This document shows positions 36,139-45,688 of a DNA stretch of 64,000 nt, piece by piece. Source of the stretch: Rhizobium lentis (lineage in GTDB: Bacteria > Pseudomonadota > Alphaproteobacteria > Rhizobiales > Rhizobiaceae). The stretch's first letter is position 1; each line of letters begins with the position of its first letter. A program made the position numbers and the translations under genes. Location of the stretch: positions 124,001 through 188,000 of the forward strand of contig NZ_JACHBD010000010.1 in the NCBI RefSeq assembly GCF_014200175.1, in the 5' to 3' direction. Below the pieces are notes generated by a model, which was given only the letters and a program-made list of their open reading frames with translations, made no database searches and was not told where the DNA came from.

Positions 36139-36891
36139 GTGTCTAACGATCCGACTCATCAGTTCCTGATCCAGAAGATTGTCCCGATCGAAATCGGCGG
36201 AATTGATTTTTCGTTCACCAACGCCTCGCTCTTCATGGCCGCTTCGGCTGCCGTTGCCGTAGGCTTCCTCTATTTCGCGACCTCGAACCGCGCCATCGTG
36301 CCGGGTCGTTCGCAGTCGGTCGCTGAAATGTCCTATGAATTCATCGCCAATATGCTGAAGGAAGGCGCGGGCAAGCAGGGGATGAAGTTCTTCCCGCTGG
36401 TCTTCTCGCTCTTCATGTTCGTCCTGACGGCGAACCTGCTCGGCATGTTCCCCTATTTCTTCACGGTGACGAGCCAGATCATCGTGACCTTCGCGCTGGC
36501 GATCCTCGTCATCGGCACGGTCCTGGTCTACGGCTTCTATAAGCACGGCTTTCACTTCCTAAACGTCTTCGTGCCCTCCGGCGTGCCGGGCCTTCTGCTG
36601 CCGCTGGTCGTCCTGATCGAAATCATTTCCTTCCTATCCCGCCCAATTTCGCTCTCCGTTCGTCTTTTTGCAAACATGCTCGCCGGTCACATCACGCTGA
36701 AGGTGTTCGCAGGCTTCGTTGCCTCGCTTGGAGCCCTCGGTGCAGTTGGTATTGGCGGAGCCGTTCTTCCCCTCATCATGACCGTCGCCCTGACCGGTCT
36801 CGAGTTCCTCGTTGCCTTCCTCCAGGCTTACGTCTTTGCGGTGCTGACTTGCATGTACCTCAACGACGCGATCCATCCGGGCGGGCACTAA
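36139..36891 (+). CDS. atpB: ATP synthase F0 subunit a
   Basis: 250 residues with GTG start at 36139. It is an integral membrane subunit forming the proton half-channels. The essential Arg lies in [14 protein letters not shown] near residue 175, and the last helix contains the conserved [21 protein letters not shown]-terminal [15 protein letters not shown] is typical of rhizobial AtpB. AGAGAGAAC precedes the start. Encoded between atpI and atpE. Confidence 0.97.
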   Translation: MSNDPTHQFLIQKIVPIEIGGIDFSFTNASLFMAASAAVAVGFLYFATSNRAIVPGRSQSVAEMSYEFIANMLKEGAGKQGMKFFPLVFSLFMFVLTANLLGMFPYFFTVTSQIIVTFALAILVIGTVLVYGFYKHGFHFLNVFVPSGVPGLLLPLVVLIEIISFLSRPISLSVRLFANMLAGHITLKVFAGFVASLGALGAVGIGGAVLPLIMTVALTGLEFLVAFLQAYVFAVLTCMYLNDAIHPGGH

Positions 36892-36958
36892 GGATAACGA
36901 CATCGACGTCAAAGGGCGTCAGTCATTCGCCGCAACAACCAATTCAAAGGAGTTCAAC

Positions 36959-37186
36959 ATGGAAGCGGAAGCAGCAAAGTTCATCGGTGCAGGTCTGGCT
37001 TGCTTTGGTATGGCCGGTACGGCTCTCGGCCTCGGCAACATCTTCGGCAACTACCTCTCCGGCGCTCTGCGCAATCCGTCTGCCGCTGACAGCCAGTTCG
37101 GCCGTCTGGTATTCGGCTTCGCCGTTACGGAAGCTCTGGGCATCTTCTCGCTGCTCGTCGCTCTCCTCCTCCTCTTCGCCGTCTGA
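36959..37186 (+). CDS. atpE: ATP synthase F0 subunit c
   Basis: 75 residues, a two-helix hairpin. The glycine-rich first helix ([19 protein letters not shown]) and the polar loop RNPSA precede the second helix with the proton-binding Glu58 ([12 protein letters not shown]). Glutamate rather than Asp or a sodium motif indicates proton coupling. AAAGGAG lies just upstream of ATG 36959, a strong site as expected for the most abundant subunit. Confidence 0.97.
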   Translation: MEAEAAKFIGAGLACFGMAGTALGLGNIFGNYLSGALRNPSAADSQFGRLVFGFAVTEALGIFSLLVALLLLFAV

Positions 37187-37263
37187 TTTCGGCGGATAGA
37201 TGGATCACGGCCTGCGACCGCAAGCCGTGATCCTTTGCATTTGCAGTCCACCTGGAGGTGAGC

Positions 37264-37887
37264 ATGTTTTTTGTGACCCCGGCTTACGCTGAAGAAGCAC
37301 CGGCGGCAGCGACCGGCACGGATGCGCATGCCGCACCGGCCGCAGGCGAGGTCCATACCGAGACCGGCGTAGCCGAAGGCGAACACGCCCGTGGCCCGTT
37401 CCCGCCCTTCGATTCGACGACCTTCGCGTCCCAGCTGCTCTGGCTGGTGATTACGTTCGGCGTCTTCTACCTCCTTATGCAAAAGGTCATCGCGCCGCGC
37501 ATCGGGGCCATTCTCGATCAGCGCCACACGCGCATCTCCCAGGACCTGGAAGAAGCAGGCCGCCTGAAGGCGGAAGCTGACGCTGCCGTCCAGACCTACG
37601 AAGGCGAACTGGCGGCTGCCCGCGCCAAGTCGAATGCGATCGGCTCCGCCGCCCGCGACGCCGCCAAGGCCAAGGCCGAAGAGGAACGCCGCGCCGTCGA
37701 GACGAGCCTTTCGGAAAAGATCAAGGCTGCCGAAGTCCGCATCGCAGACATCAAGGCGAAGGCTTTCGCCGATGTCGGCACCATTGCCGAGGAAACGGCG
37801 GCTGCCGTCGTCGAACAGCTGATTGGCGGCAACGCTGCCCAGGCTGATGTCGCCGCCGCCGTCGCGGCCGCCAAGAAGGAGGCTTGA
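37264..37887 (+). CDS. atpG: ATP synthase F0 subunit b'
   Basis: 207 residues from ATG 37264, which follows GGAGGT by 6 bases; GTG 37258 is a weaker alternative. After a variable Ala/Glu-rich N-terminus of about 50 residues, one transmembrane helix ([20 protein letters not shown]) leads to a long coiled coil. It is the b' type of the heterodimeric peripheral stalk found in alphaproteobacteria and photosynthetic bacteria. The symbol varies between atpG and atpF2 in databases. atpF follows after three bases. Confidence 0.92.
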   Translation: MFFVTPAYAEEAPAAATGTDAHAAPAAGEVHTETGVAEGEHARGPFPPFDSTTFASQLLWLVITFGVFYLLMQKVIAPRIGAILDQRHTRISQDLEEAGRLKAEADAAVQTYEGELAAARAKSNAIGSAARDAAKAKAEEERRAVETSLSEKIKAAEVRIADIKAKAFADVGTIAEETAAAVVEQLIGGNAAQADVAAAVAAAKKEA

Positions 37888-37890
37888 TCG

Positions 37891-38382
37891 ATGGAATTTG
37901 CTTTTGACGCGACTTTCTTCGCCTTTGTCGGCCTCGTTCTCTTCCTGGCGCTGGTTGTCTACCTGAAGGTCCCCGGCATGATGGCGCGCTCCCTCGACGA
38001 CCGCGCCGACCAGATCCGCAACGAGCTGGCCGAAGCCAAGCGCCTGCGCGAGGAGGCCCAGCATCTGCTCGCCGAATACCAGCGCAAGCGCAAGGAAGCG
38101 GAAGCCGAAGCGGCGCACATCGTTGCCGCCGCCGAGCGCGAAGCCGAGATGCTGACTGCCGAAGCGAAGAAGAAGACGGAAGAATTCGTCGCCAATCGCA
38201 CGGCGCTCTCCGAGCAGAAGATCCTGCAGGCCGAGGCCGAAGCGATGAAGGCGGTCCGCTCCGCCGCCGTCGATCTGGCGATCGCGGCCGCCGAAACGGT
38301 GCTCGCCAAGAAGGCGGATGGCAAAGTCCAGTCCGAGCTCTTCGGCAATGCCGTCGGCCAGGTCAAGACACGGCTCAACTGA
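37891..38382 (+). CDS. atpF: ATP synthase F0 subunit b
   Basis: 163 residues. One N-terminal helix (FDATFFAFVGLVLFLALVVYLKVPG) and then a continuous charged coiled coil (KRLREEAQHLLAEYQRKRKEA) that forms the peripheral stalk with b'. It is the last gene of the operon; the genes for delta, alpha, gamma, beta and epsilon are not in the window, as usual for alphaproteobacteria, where F0 and F1 operons are separate. A clear terminator follows 22 bases after the stop. Confidence 0.95.
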   Translation: MEFAFDATFFAFVGLVLFLALVVYLKVPGMMARSLDDRADQIRNELAEAKRLREEAQHLLAEYQRKRKEAEAEAAHIVAAAEREAEMLTAEAKKKTEEFVANRTALSEQKILQAEAEAMKAVRSAAVDLAIAAAETVLAKKADGKVQSELFGNAVGQVKTRLN

Positions 38383-38403
38383 GCGGTATCGAATGGAATG
38401 AAG

Positions 38404-38430
38404 AAAGGCCGGGCATGTCCCGGCCTTTTT
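38404..38430 (+). terminator. Rho-independent terminator of the F0 atp operon
   Basis: AAAGGCCGGG (38404-38413) pairs with CCCGGCCTTT (38419-38428) around CATGT and is followed by TTGTTTGTTG. It starts 22 bases after the atpF stop. Confidence 0.88.
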
Positions 38431-38832
38431 GTTTGTTGATGAAGACTCAGTCCCGGTCGAGGGCATGCCGCTCCCTCTCGATTCCCTCTTCTCCCCTCGG
38501 GGGTCCGAAGGACGGGTCGAGATACATGGCTCGACCCAGGTCGGTGCCCGTAGGGCGGAGGAGGGGGCCGAGGAAACCGGTCTTTCCAAATGAGACCGAT
38601 GCGGGCTTCGACCGTTCCGGCCTGGTATCAAACCGTGTTCAGGGCGGTGGGGCGCGGCGTTACCGCTGGCGTGGCGGATAGGTTTTCCGTGAGGGGTGTG
38701 CCGTGCGGCCCCCTCATCCGCTTGCCGGCACCTTCACCGGGGAGAAGAGGATATGCCGCGGCCTCTCTTTTCCTCGCGCGCCTCCAACAGTGCTCGTCCG
38801 GCTTCTCATTGCCCGGATTTCTTGTGGGCGAC
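38431..38832. other. Intergenic stretch with repeat-like sequence, no gene
   Basis: No frame on either strand has family resemblance or a good start. At about 38703-38764 it carries CCCTCATCCGCTTGCCGGCACC and a GGGGAGAAGAGG/ATGCCGCGGCC segment that matches the repeat-like stretch at 50447-50500. The C/T-rich part at 38470-38510 (CCCTCTTCTCCCC) looks like another piece of the same element. Confidence 0.5.
38703..38764. repeat. Interspersed repeat, copy A
   Basis: The order CTCATCCGC - TGCCGGCACC - GGGGAGAAG - ATGCCGCGGCC is shared with 50447-50515 (TTCATCCGC - TGCCGGCACC - AGGGGGAAGGGG - ATGCCGCGACC). Two non-coding places with the same block order indicate a dispersed repeat. Confidence 0.55.
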
Positions 38833-39522
38833 CTATTCCGGGATCAACTCATCCATCTCGGGCCCGTCCTCGCCCTTGCGCAGCGGCCGGAAGCTCATTC
38901 GGTGCAGGGAGCAGGGGCCATGCTTCTCGATACCGGCGCGGTGCTGCGCCGTGCCGTAGCCGACATGCGCGGCAAAGCCGTAATCCGGAAAGACATTGTG
39001 GGCGCGGGCCATCATCCGGTCGCGCGTCACCTTGGCGACGATCGAGGCGGCGGCGATCGAGACCGAGCGGGCATCGCCCTTGACCACGGCCTGCCCGGGG
39101 CAATCGAGGCCGGGCGGCACGTCGAGCCCATCGGTCAGGACGTAGCTTGCCGGAACGGCGAGGCTGCAGATGGCGCGGCGCATCGCGTCGAGGCTTGCCT
39201 TGCGGATATCCGTCTCGTCGATGCGCGTCGAGCTGGAAGAAGCGATCGAGACGGTCGCGGTCGCGAGAATCTGTACGAACAATTCCTCGCGCCGCTGCGC
39301 CGAAAGCTGTTTGGAATCGTTGAGGCCCTCGGGGATGCGTTTCGGGTCGAGGATGACGGCGGCGGCGACGACCGGCCCGGCAAGCGGCCCGCGGCCGGCC
39401 TCGTCGGCGCCGGCAACCGGCCAGTGGCCGGCCTTGCGGGCTTTGAGCTCCAGGCGGAAATCCGGCACGAGCGGAGCCGTGTCGAAAAGCAGGGGAGAAT
39501 CGGGTGGCGTGCGAGGTTTCAT
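38833..39522 (-). CDS. rnhB: Ribonuclease HII
   Basis: Removes RNA from RNA-DNA hybrids, including single ribonucleotides. 229 residues from ATG 39522 ([12 protein letters not shown]); an upstream extension of 32 residues is Arg-rich and not family-like. [20 protein letters not shown] near residues 36-55 holds the first acidic residues, LNDSKQL follows, and [25 protein letters not shown] and [13 protein letters not shown] complete the active site. It lies tail-on to the atp operon and 164 bases from the radical-SAM gene stop. Confidence 0.96.
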   Translation of the reverse strand: MKPRTPPDSPLLFDTAPLVPDFRLELKARKAGHWPVAGADEAGRGPLAGPVVAAAVILDPKRIPEGLNDSKQLSAQRREELFVQILATATVSIASSSSTRIDETDIRKASLDAMRRAICSLAVPASYVLTDGLDVPPGLDCPGQAVVKGDARSVSIAAASIVAKVTRDRMMARAHNVFPDYGFAAHVGYGTAQHRAGIEKHGPCSLHRMSFRPLRKGEDGPEMDELIPE

Positions 39523-39686
39523 GCGGCTGAACCTCGCACGCCAACCCGATTTCCCGCAAGTCCCCGGATCGGGGCGGCGGCCGGGGACGGTCCGGCGGAT
39601 GGTAGCGGTCAGGGCCATCCGCGGGAATTGCGCTCGGGCTCGAAAACAGGGCGGTTTCTCGATGGGCCGATGCGCAAATCTATAAA

Positions 39687-40844
39687 TCAGAGCAGCGACA
39701 GCTGGACGCCGCTGCCATCAGGCGGCACGAACAGATCGTCGCGCAGCGGCAGACCACGCCGCGTCAGGCCGAAACGCCTCGCCGCCATTTCGAAGCGCCG
39801 GGCGATCTGCCATGCATAGGGGCCGGCGCCCTTCATGCGCTTGCCGAATTCAGCGTCGTAATCCTTGCCGCCGCGCATCGAGCGCACCAGCGACATCACA
39901 TGCCGGTAGCGATCGGGATAATGCTGCAACAGCCAGTCGCGGAAGAGCGGGCTGACCTCGAGCGGCAGCCGCAGGATGACATAGCTCGCCTCGACGGCGC
40001 CGGCCACCTTGGCCGATTCGAGGATGCGCTCCAGCTCGTGATCGTTCAGCGCCGGGATCAGCGGCGCGGCCATCACGGCCGTTTGGATCCCTGCTTCCGA
40101 CAGCGTGTGAATGGTCTCCAGCCGACGCGGCGGCGTGGCGGCGCGCGGCTCCATCGTCCGGGCAAGCTTGCGGTCGAGCGTTGTCACGGAGATGCCGACG
40201 CGCACCAGGTTCTTCGCCGCCATCTCCTGCAGAATGTCGAGATCCCTGAGGATCATCGCTGACTTGGTGACGATCGAAACCGGATGGTTCGCCTTGTTCA
40301 AAACCTCGAGAATGCCGCGCATGATGCGCCATTCCTTCTCGACCGGCTGATAGGGGTCGGTATTGGTGCCAATCGCGATCGCCCGCACCTTGTAGCCTGG
40401 CTTGGCGAGCTCCCGCTCCAGCAGCTTTGCCGCATCCGGCTTGGCGAACAGCTTCGTCTCGAAATCGAGCCCCGCTGATAGCCCCATATAGGCGTGTGTC
40501 GGCCGGGCGAAACAATAGATGCAGCCATGCTCGCAGCCGCGATAGGGATTGATCGAGCGGTCGAAAGCGACGTCGGGCGATTCGTTGCGGGTGATGGCCG
40601 TGCGCGGCTTTTCGATCTGCACCTCGGTCTTGAATGGCGGAAGCTCTTCCAGCGTCTGCCAGCCGTCGTCAAAGGTCTCCCGCTGCAACGCCTCGAAGCG
40701 GCCGGTCGGGTTCAGCCCTGCGCCGCGCCCGCGGCGCCGGTCGACCTCGACCCTCAGCCCCGAGGATACGATCATCGCATCGGCAATATCTGCCGTATTG
40801 GCAGTCGCGAATGCGGCCTGCCCTGCCAGGGACTGCTCTCTCAT
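39687..40844 (-). CDS. PA0069-type radical SAM protein (SplB/COG1533-like)
   Basis: 385 residues from ATG 40844. The radical SAM cluster motif C-x3-C-x2-C is at Cys104, Cys108 and Cys111 ([15 protein letters not shown]). The following core has [13 protein letters not shown] and [17 protein letters not shown]. The family is grouped with spore-photoproduct-lyase-like DNA repair photolyases, though no repair activity has been shown for this subgroup to my knowledge. A LexA box sits 71 bases upstream, which fits a DNA-damage role. The gene is divergent from the glycosyltransferase-like gene. Confidence 0.88.
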   Translation of the reverse strand: MREQSLAGQAAFATANTADIADAMIVSSGLRVEVDRRRGRGAGLNPTGRFEALQRETFDDGWQTLEELPPFKTEVQIEKPRTAITRNESPDVAFDRSINPYRGCEHGCIYCFARPTHAYMGLSAGLDFETKLFAKPDAAKLLERELAKPGYKVRAIAIGTNTDPYQPVEKEWRIMRGILEVLNKANHPVSIVTKSAMILRDLDILQEMAAKNLVRVGISVTTLDRKLARTMEPRAATPPRRLETIHTLSEAGIQTAVMAAPLIPALNDHELERILESAKVAGAVEASYVILRLPLEVSPLFRDWLLQHYPDRYRHVMSLVRSMRGGKDYDAEFGKRMKGAGPYAWQIARRFEMAARRFGLTRRGLPLRDDLFVPPDGSGVQLSLL

Positions 40845-40914
40845 CGGAATCTCCCGCAGCGGGAAGCGATCGCCTCCGCCCGTTTTGCTGATTAAATTCC
40901 TATCGGCAAAATGA

Positions 40915-40929
40915 GAACAATGCAAGAAC
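40915..40929. promoter_or_regulatory. LexA (SOS) box, alphaproteobacterial type
   Basis: GAAC-AATGCAA-GAAC at 40915-40929 is an exact match to the direct-repeat box GTTC-N7-GTTC read on the other strand. It lies 71 bases before the radical-SAM start and 55 bases before the divergent small gene, so it could control either. This box form is specific to alphaproteobacterial LexA. Confidence 0.7.
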
Positions 40930-40983
40930 AAAATGCGGAAAACGCCGCTGGCAAAAATTTGTGCGGCGCATTATGACTAGACA

Positions 40984-41502
40984 ATGTTGACAGTTGTTCT
41001 CGAATGTCAGGATCAGGAATCCGAGCTGGCCCAGACCTTATCGGTTTTGGTGGCGGGTGCGGTGGAGGGTCTTGTCAGCGATGTCGTGGTGCTCGATCAC
41101 GGCTCGCGCGACGGCACTTCGCGGGTCGCCGACGCGGCCGGCTGCCGGTTTCACTCGCAGTGGGATATCAAGGACATCGTCGGTTCCGCCCGCGGCGACT
41201 GGCTGCTTTTCGTCGAGCCGGGTGCCCGTCCGCAGGCCGGCTGGATCGACGCGATTGCCGAATATATCGCGCTTAATAAGCTGCCGGCCCGCTTCACCGC
41301 ATCGCGCGGTTACCGGCGCCCGTTTTTCGAGCGCGTCGGCCGCGCCGCGCCGCCGCTGGAGCTTGGACTGCTGATGCCGAAAACCCAGGCGCTGGCCGCC
41401 GCCAGGAGCGGCATGCGCCTTGCCGAGTTCGTTAAGGGTCAGAAGCCGCGCAAGCTCGCGTGTGAATTGATTCCTTCCTGGGTGGCGAGCGCGGCGCGGT
41501 AG
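40984..41502 (+). CDS. Small glycosyltransferase-family-2-like protein
   Basis: 172 residues. The first half resembles the nucleotide-binding part of a GT-A fold: TVVLECQDQESELAQTLSVL, VVVLDHGSRDGTSRVADAAG and ARGDWLLFVEPGARPQAGW, the last two aligning with the usual acidic motifs. The acceptor half is short and ends with RPFFERVGR. It is too small for most GT2 enzymes, so it may be inactive or a minimal form. No signal peptide or membrane helix. Shares its upstream region and LexA box with the radical-SAM gene. Confidence 0.7.
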   Translation: MLTVVLECQDQESELAQTLSVLVAGAVEGLVSDVVVLDHGSRDGTSRVADAAGCRFHSQWDIKDIVGSARGDWLLFVEPGARPQAGWIDAIAEYIALNKLPARFTASRGYRRPFFERVGRAAPPLELGLLMPKTQALAAARSGMRLAEFVKGQKPRKLACELIPSWVASAAR

Positions 41503-41897
41503 GCAATTCTACGCTTCACCCGCCCAAAACCACTCCCACAAGGGGAGGGGCTAACGTGTCGCACCGCTTCACGTGAGCCGCTGTCGTAACCATCTGTCAA
41601 ACGATAGCAGTCAGCAAGACTTCTCTCTTCGGTCGCCGCCGGGCATCACCGCTTAGTCCCTCCGCCTTGTGGGGAGGCGGTTGGGGAAGGGTTTTCTCTA
41701 AGAGGCGGGTCGCCTTCGGAGAAGCATCCCACATCGCGCAAAAAATGGCGCCCAAACAGATTTCGCGCTATAATTCGCCCATGGCGCCGCCGAAGCGCCT
41801 CGCTTCGCAACGGATGGCCATGGAATGCCGGTGGACGGCGGAACAGGTCAGCGAAAATCTCCTCTTCTGCCGGGTTCCCGGCGAGAGGAGGTGCGTC
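41503..41897. other. 395-base interval, repeat-like, no gene
   Basis: A frame is open upstream of 41898, but it is Arg/Ser-poor in logic and lacks a ribosome binding site. Two C/G-rich blocks, ACAAGGGGAGGGG (41539-41551) and CCTCCGCCTTGTGGGGAGGCGG (41660-41681), are the sort found in rhizobial intergenic repeats; the second can fold as CCGCC/GGCGG. Nothing else is recognised. Confidence 0.45.
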
Positions 41898-42233
41898 ATG
41901 ACACGCGGTAGGTTCTACGGCGTACGCGGTATGGTTTACGGCTTGGCGGCCGTCATATTGCCGACATTGATGATCGCGCATCCGCATTCGGCAGCGTCGC
42001 AGACGATGCTCAGTTGCGCAGGCCGATCCGACGTCGTCAAATTCCTTGATAGAAACTTCACTGAAAAGCTCACCGCAGTCGGATTGATAAACCAGAACTC
42101 CGTTCTTGAGGTTTATGCCGCCAAAAGCGGTACCTGGACGCTCGTCGTCACCGATGTCCACGGCATAAGCTGCATCCTGCTGTCAGGGGACGGCTGGGAT
42201 ACGATGCCCGCCTTGCCAGGCCTTGCCACATAA
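41898..42233 (+). CDS. Secreted small protein of unknown function
   Basis: 111 residues. ATG 41898 is preceded by GAGGAGG at the right distance, and the start gives a signal peptide (GMVYGLAAVILPTLMIAHPHSAASQ, cleavage about residue 35). The mature part of about 75 residues has two cysteines (LSCAG and ISCILL) that could form a disulfide, and WTLVVTDVHGISC near the end. Periplasmic. It converges on moaB with a 28-base gap. No family recognised. Confidence 0.75.
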   Translation: MTRGRFYGVRGMVYGLAAVILPTLMIAHPHSAASQTMLSCAGRSDVVKFLDRNFTEKLTAVGLINQNSVLEVYAAKSGTWTLVVTDVHGISCILLSGDGWDTMPALPGLAT

Positions 42234-42261
42234 GAAAAGCCGTCCGCTTTTTGCCGGCAGT

Positions 42262-42813
42262 CTACTTCGTTGCGCCGCGTTTCAGGTGCTCGTCGAGACG
42301 CGGCATGATCTCGACGAAGTTGCACGGCGTGCTGCGGTAGTCGAGCTGCCCCTTCAGAATGCCGTCCCAGGCATCCCGGCAGGCCCCGGGCGAGCCCGGC
42401 AGGGCGAAGATGAAGGTGGCATTGGCGACACCTGCCGTGGCCCGCGACTGGATCGTCGCCGTACCGATCTTTTCGTAGGAGATGCGGTGAAAGACGGCGG
42501 AAAAGCCGTCCATGCGCTTTTCGAACAAGGGCTCCAGCGCCTCGGGTGTCACATCGCGACCGGTAAAACCGGTGCCGCCTGACGTGATGACGACATCGAC
42601 GTCGTCCCGTTCGGTCCAGGCCTTGACCTGGGCGGCGATTTTGTCCCGGTCGTCAGGCACGATCGCCCGGTCGACCAGCCGGTGACCCGCTTCGGTGATC
42701 CGCGCCGCCAGCGTATCGCCGGATTTGTCGGTTTCCGGCGTGCGCGTATCCGAAACGGTGAGGACAGCGATGCCGACGGCGATAAAAGGCCGCTTTTCGT
42801 CCAGACCTGCCAT
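42262..42813 (-). CDS. moaB: Molybdenum cofactor biosynthesis protein B
   Basis: 183 residues, single MoCF-binding domain. TVSDTR near the start, TSGGTGFTGRDVTPEAL near 80-96 and FALPGSPGA near 140 are the molybdopterin-binding signatures. MoaB/MogA adenylylate molybdopterin before metal insertion. Its ATG overlaps the ispE stop as TAATG, so it is translated after ispE. The link between Moco and isoprenoid genes looks like simple operon sharing. Confidence 0.94.
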   Translation of the reverse strand: MAGLDEKRPFIAVGIAVLTVSDTRTPETDKSGDTLAARITEAGHRLVDRAIVPDDRDKIAAQVKAWTERDDVDVVITSGGTGFTGRDVTPEALEPLFEKRMDGFSAVFHRISYEKIGTATIQSRATAGVANATFIFALPGSPGACRDAWDGILKGQLDYRSTPCNFVEIMPRLDEHLKRGATK

Positions 42814-43709
42814 TACATGCCTCCCGAAACCGTCTCCGTCGCCTGGACATACCAGTCGGGCCGCTCGCCGTGAAGAGCTGACGCCGCCTCTTGCGCCGCC
42901 GCCATGCTCGTAAAAATGCCGAAGCAGGTGGCGCCGGAGCCGGACATGCGGGTGATGAGCGCGCCGCGGGCCTGCAGCATCTGCGAGATCATTGTAATCT
43001 CAGGCACCAGTTCGCGCGCCGGCGCCTCCAGATCGTTGCGGGCCGAGCCGATCGCCGTGAGCCAGCCGGAAGTTCCGGACAGACCGGGGGCAAGGTGCAG
43101 GACCGGATTGTTCTTTGCCGCCAGACGGCGGAAGACCTCGGGCGTCGAAACGCCCTTCAGCGGGTTGGCGAGCACCATGGCAAAGGCCGGCAGATCAGGC
43201 ACGGCTTCGATCCGTTCGCCGATACCGCGGGCAATCAGCGGCCGGCTTTCAAGGCACATCGGCACATCGGCGCCGAGCTTCAGCGCGAGGCCGGCAAGCG
43301 ATTCCACCGGCAAGCTCATGCCCCAGAGCCGCATCAGTCCGCGCAACGTCGCGGCCGCATCGGCCGAGCCGCCGCCGATGCCGGAGGCGATCGGCAGGTT
43401 CTTTTGCAGGTGGATGTGTACGGGGAAGGCGAGGGCGCCAACCGTCTCGCGCAGGAGGTCGCGGGCCAGCAGCACCAGGTTGCTGCCGCCGTCGCCGGCA
43501 AGTGTCTCGCCGAAAGGGCCTGACAGCGTGAAAGCGTCGGCCTGTGCAGGCAGAAAGCCCAGCCGGTCGCCGCAATCGGCGAATGTCACCAGCATATCGA
43601 GCAGATGGTAACCATCTGCCCGCTGGCCGGTGACATGCAAGGCGAGATTGATCTTCGCGCGCGCCTCTTCGGTGACCCCAAAAGCCTCGGCCAGGCCCGC
43701 TTCAGGCAT
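42813..43709 (-). CDS. ispE: 4-diphosphocytidyl-2-C-methyl-D-erythritol kinase
   Basis: Phosphorylates CDP-ME in the non-mevalonate isoprenoid pathway. 298 residues of the GHMP kinase fold: AKINLALHVTGQRADGYH near 17-34 and the ATP loop PIASGIGGGSADAAATL near 105-121 are diagnostic. ALITRMSGSGATCFGIF near the C-terminus is motif III. It starts 12 bases after the TPR gene stop on the same strand and overlaps moaB at its end, forming a TPR - ispE - moaB unit. Confidence 0.96.
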   Translation of the reverse strand: MPEAGLAEAFGVTEEARAKINLALHVTGQRADGYHLLDMLVTFADCGDRLGFLPAQADAFTLSGPFGETLAGDGGSNLVLLARDLLRETVGALAFPVHIHLQKNLPIASGIGGGSADAAATLRGLMRLWGMSLPVESLAGLALKLGADVPMCLESRPLIARGIGERIEAVPDLPAFAMVLANPLKGVSTPEVFRRLAAKNNPVLHLAPGLSGTSGWLTAIGSARNDLEAPARELVPEITMISQMLQARGALITRMSGSGATCFGIFTSMAAAQEAASALHGERPDWYVQATETVSGGM

Positions 43710-43721
43710 GTTTGCCGCCCG

Positions 43722-45557
43722 TCAGGATTTCTTGTCCACCGGCGGCGGGGTGACGGGTGCCGGATCCGGCTGCTTCTTGTCGGCCGCCTTGGCATCGTCG
43801 CTGGCAGGAGGCAGGCCGTTGGCGACCTTGTCCTTGATCTTCGGAATTTCGGCGGCTTCCGGCTCGGAGGCGAGCGCCCGGTTCCACTGATAGACGGCCT
43901 CAAGCTTGCGGCCGACGCGCCAGTAGGCGTCACCGAGATGGTCGTTGATCGTTGCGTCACCGGCCTTGATCTGTGCAGCCCGCTCCAATTCGTCGACGGC
44001 ATCGTCGAAGCGGTTGAGGCGGAAATAGGCCCAGCCAAGCGAATCGATGATGTAGCCGTCGTCAGGGCGAAGCTCGACGGCCTTCTTGATCATGCCGAGG
44101 CCTTCATCGAGGTTCCGGTTCATGTCGATCCAGGAATAGCCGAGATAGTTCAGCACCTGCGGCTGGTCGGGATTAAGCTCCAAGGCCTTGCGAAAATTCG
44201 GTTCGGCCTGGTCCCACTTTTTCAACCGCTCATAGGCAATGCCGCGCTGGAAGAAGACGCTCCAGTTGGCGCGGCCGGGGATGGGGCCGATCGCCTCGAC
44301 CGCCTTGTCGTAATTGGCCGCCATCGCCTCATAGTCCTTGGCGTCGGAGAGCACGCTGCCATAGGCGAGGTAGCTGCGGATGTCCTTGGGGTCGGAGGCG
44401 ATCAGCGCCTGCAGGTGCTTGCGCGCCTCGTCCACCTTGCCGCCCTGGGCAAGGGCAAGGCCGAGCTGCAGCTCGGAGATGCGGCGCATCGGCGAATTTT
44501 CCGGCACCTTCTTGTAGAGCGCGATGGCGCGGTCCATCTGGTTCTGCTTTTCGGCGATGCCGCCGAGCAGCACCAGCGTATCGGCACTGTTCGGGTCGAG
44601 TGCTTTGGCCGTCTGCAGGTAGAGCGAGACGATGTCCTCGGCGCCGTCGCGGTTCAGCGCGCCGCCGACCGAGAACAGCACGCCGGCAGCCCCTTCCTCA
44701 GCGGTCTTGACCTGCTGCTCCTGCTTCTCGCCCTTTTCGATGCTGTCGCGCAGCGCGTTCAGCGGCGCGTAGTTCGGCAGCAGGTTGTCGCCGACCGACA
44801 CGGCGTCGAGCGCCTTCTGCTTGTTGCCCTGTGTCGCTTCGAGCCGGGCAAGCGCCATCACCGCGCGCATGAAGGTGTCGGGCGCCGTCGCACCGCCTTC
44901 CTTGTCGAGCACGGCGTCGTTCAGGTGCTGGCGGGCGGATTTCACGTCGCCGGTGACGACGGCGATCGCGCCGGCATTGTAATTCTGGAAGATGCGGACC
45001 CAGTCCGGCCCCTTCATCTTCTCGACCATGGCAAGCGCTTCCTTGCCGCGGCCGGCGCCGACCCGGGCCCAGGCGAGCAGCAGGTCGTTCATCATCCGGT
45101 CGAGATCGTTCGGACCCTTGTATTTCAGGATGGATTCGGCGGTCTTGTAATCGTCGCGGCGCACGGCATCCATGCCGCGCACGATCGTGGTGATGCGCTC
45201 GACCGATGGATCGCCCTTCAGGTCGTTGGCATATTTGACGCCCTCCTTGATGTCGCCGTTGAGCAGCAGCGAGATCATCAGCCGCTGGCGAATCTCCGGA
45301 TTGCCGGGCTCGATCTGCAGCGCCTTCTTGTAGAGCGCGATGGCCGTTTCGTAATCATGATCGACATCGGCCGTGCGCGCGGCGAGGAAGGCGCCGGAGA
45401 AGGTGGTGACGCTGTCGGCATCGAAGCTGTCGGTCTTGCCGGCATCGCCCGCCGTCTTGGCCGCATCTTCGGCGTTCACGCCGGCGACGACGCCGAGCGA
45501 AAGAACAGCCGCCAATGCTGCGCTCGTAAGAAGACGGATGGCAAGTCTCTGCCGCAT
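43722..45557 (-). CDS. Exported tetratricopeptide-repeat protein
   Basis: 611 residues. Signal peptide RLAIRLLTSAALAAVLSLGVVAGVNA is cleaved near residue 29. TPR units run through most of the rest, for example YETAIALYKKALQIEPGNPEIR, RAIALYKKVPENSP, AEPNFRKALELNPDQPQVLNYLGY and DAVDELERAAQIKAGD. The C-terminal 30 residues are Pro/Lys/Asp-rich. It should act in the periplasm as a protein-interaction scaffold. It is first in the TPR - ispE - moaB unit. Target proteins unknown. Confidence 0.9.
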   Translation of the reverse strand: MRQRLAIRLLTSAALAAVLSLGVVAGVNAEDAAKTAGDAGKTDSFDADSVTTFSGAFLAARTADVDHDYETAIALYKKALQIEPGNPEIRQRLMISLLLNGDIKEGVKYANDLKGDPSVERITTIVRGMDAVRRDDYKTAESILKYKGPNDLDRMMNDLLLAWARVGAGRGKEALAMVEKMKGPDWVRIFQNYNAGAIAVVTGDVKSARQHLNDAVLDKEGGATAPDTFMRAVMALARLEATQGNKQKALDAVSVGDNLLPNYAPLNALRDSIEKGEKQEQQVKTAEEGAAGVLFSVGGALNRDGAEDIVSLYLQTAKALDPNSADTLVLLGGIAEKQNQMDRAIALYKKVPENSPMRRISELQLGLALAQGGKVDEARKHLQALIASDPKDIRSYLAYGSVLSDAKDYEAMAANYDKAVEAIGPIPGRANWSVFFQRGIAYERLKKWDQAEPNFRKALELNPDQPQVLNYLGYSWIDMNRNLDEGLGMIKKAVELRPDDGYIIDSLGWAYFRLNRFDDAVDELERAAQIKAGDATINDHLGDAYWRVGRKLEAVYQWNRALASEPEAAEIPKIKDKVANGLPPASDDAKAADKKQPDPAPVTPPPVDKKS

Positions 45558-45688
45558 GAGGAAACCTTTCTTCGAGAGCGTCCGGCCATGATGCCGGCCG
45601 CAAATCAGTTGCGATCACTGATTCATAACAGGATGGCTTTTTTGAAGCGGCGCCGCAAGAAAATCAGCCCGCGATCGAGAACGTTTGA

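Noticed and set aside
38590-39819. A 409-codon + strand frame
   Set aside because: It is antisense to rnhB, which has all active-site motifs.
41667-41897. Upstream extension of the small secreted protein
   Set aside because: The frame is open, but the strong GAGGAGG site and signal peptide place the start at 41898.
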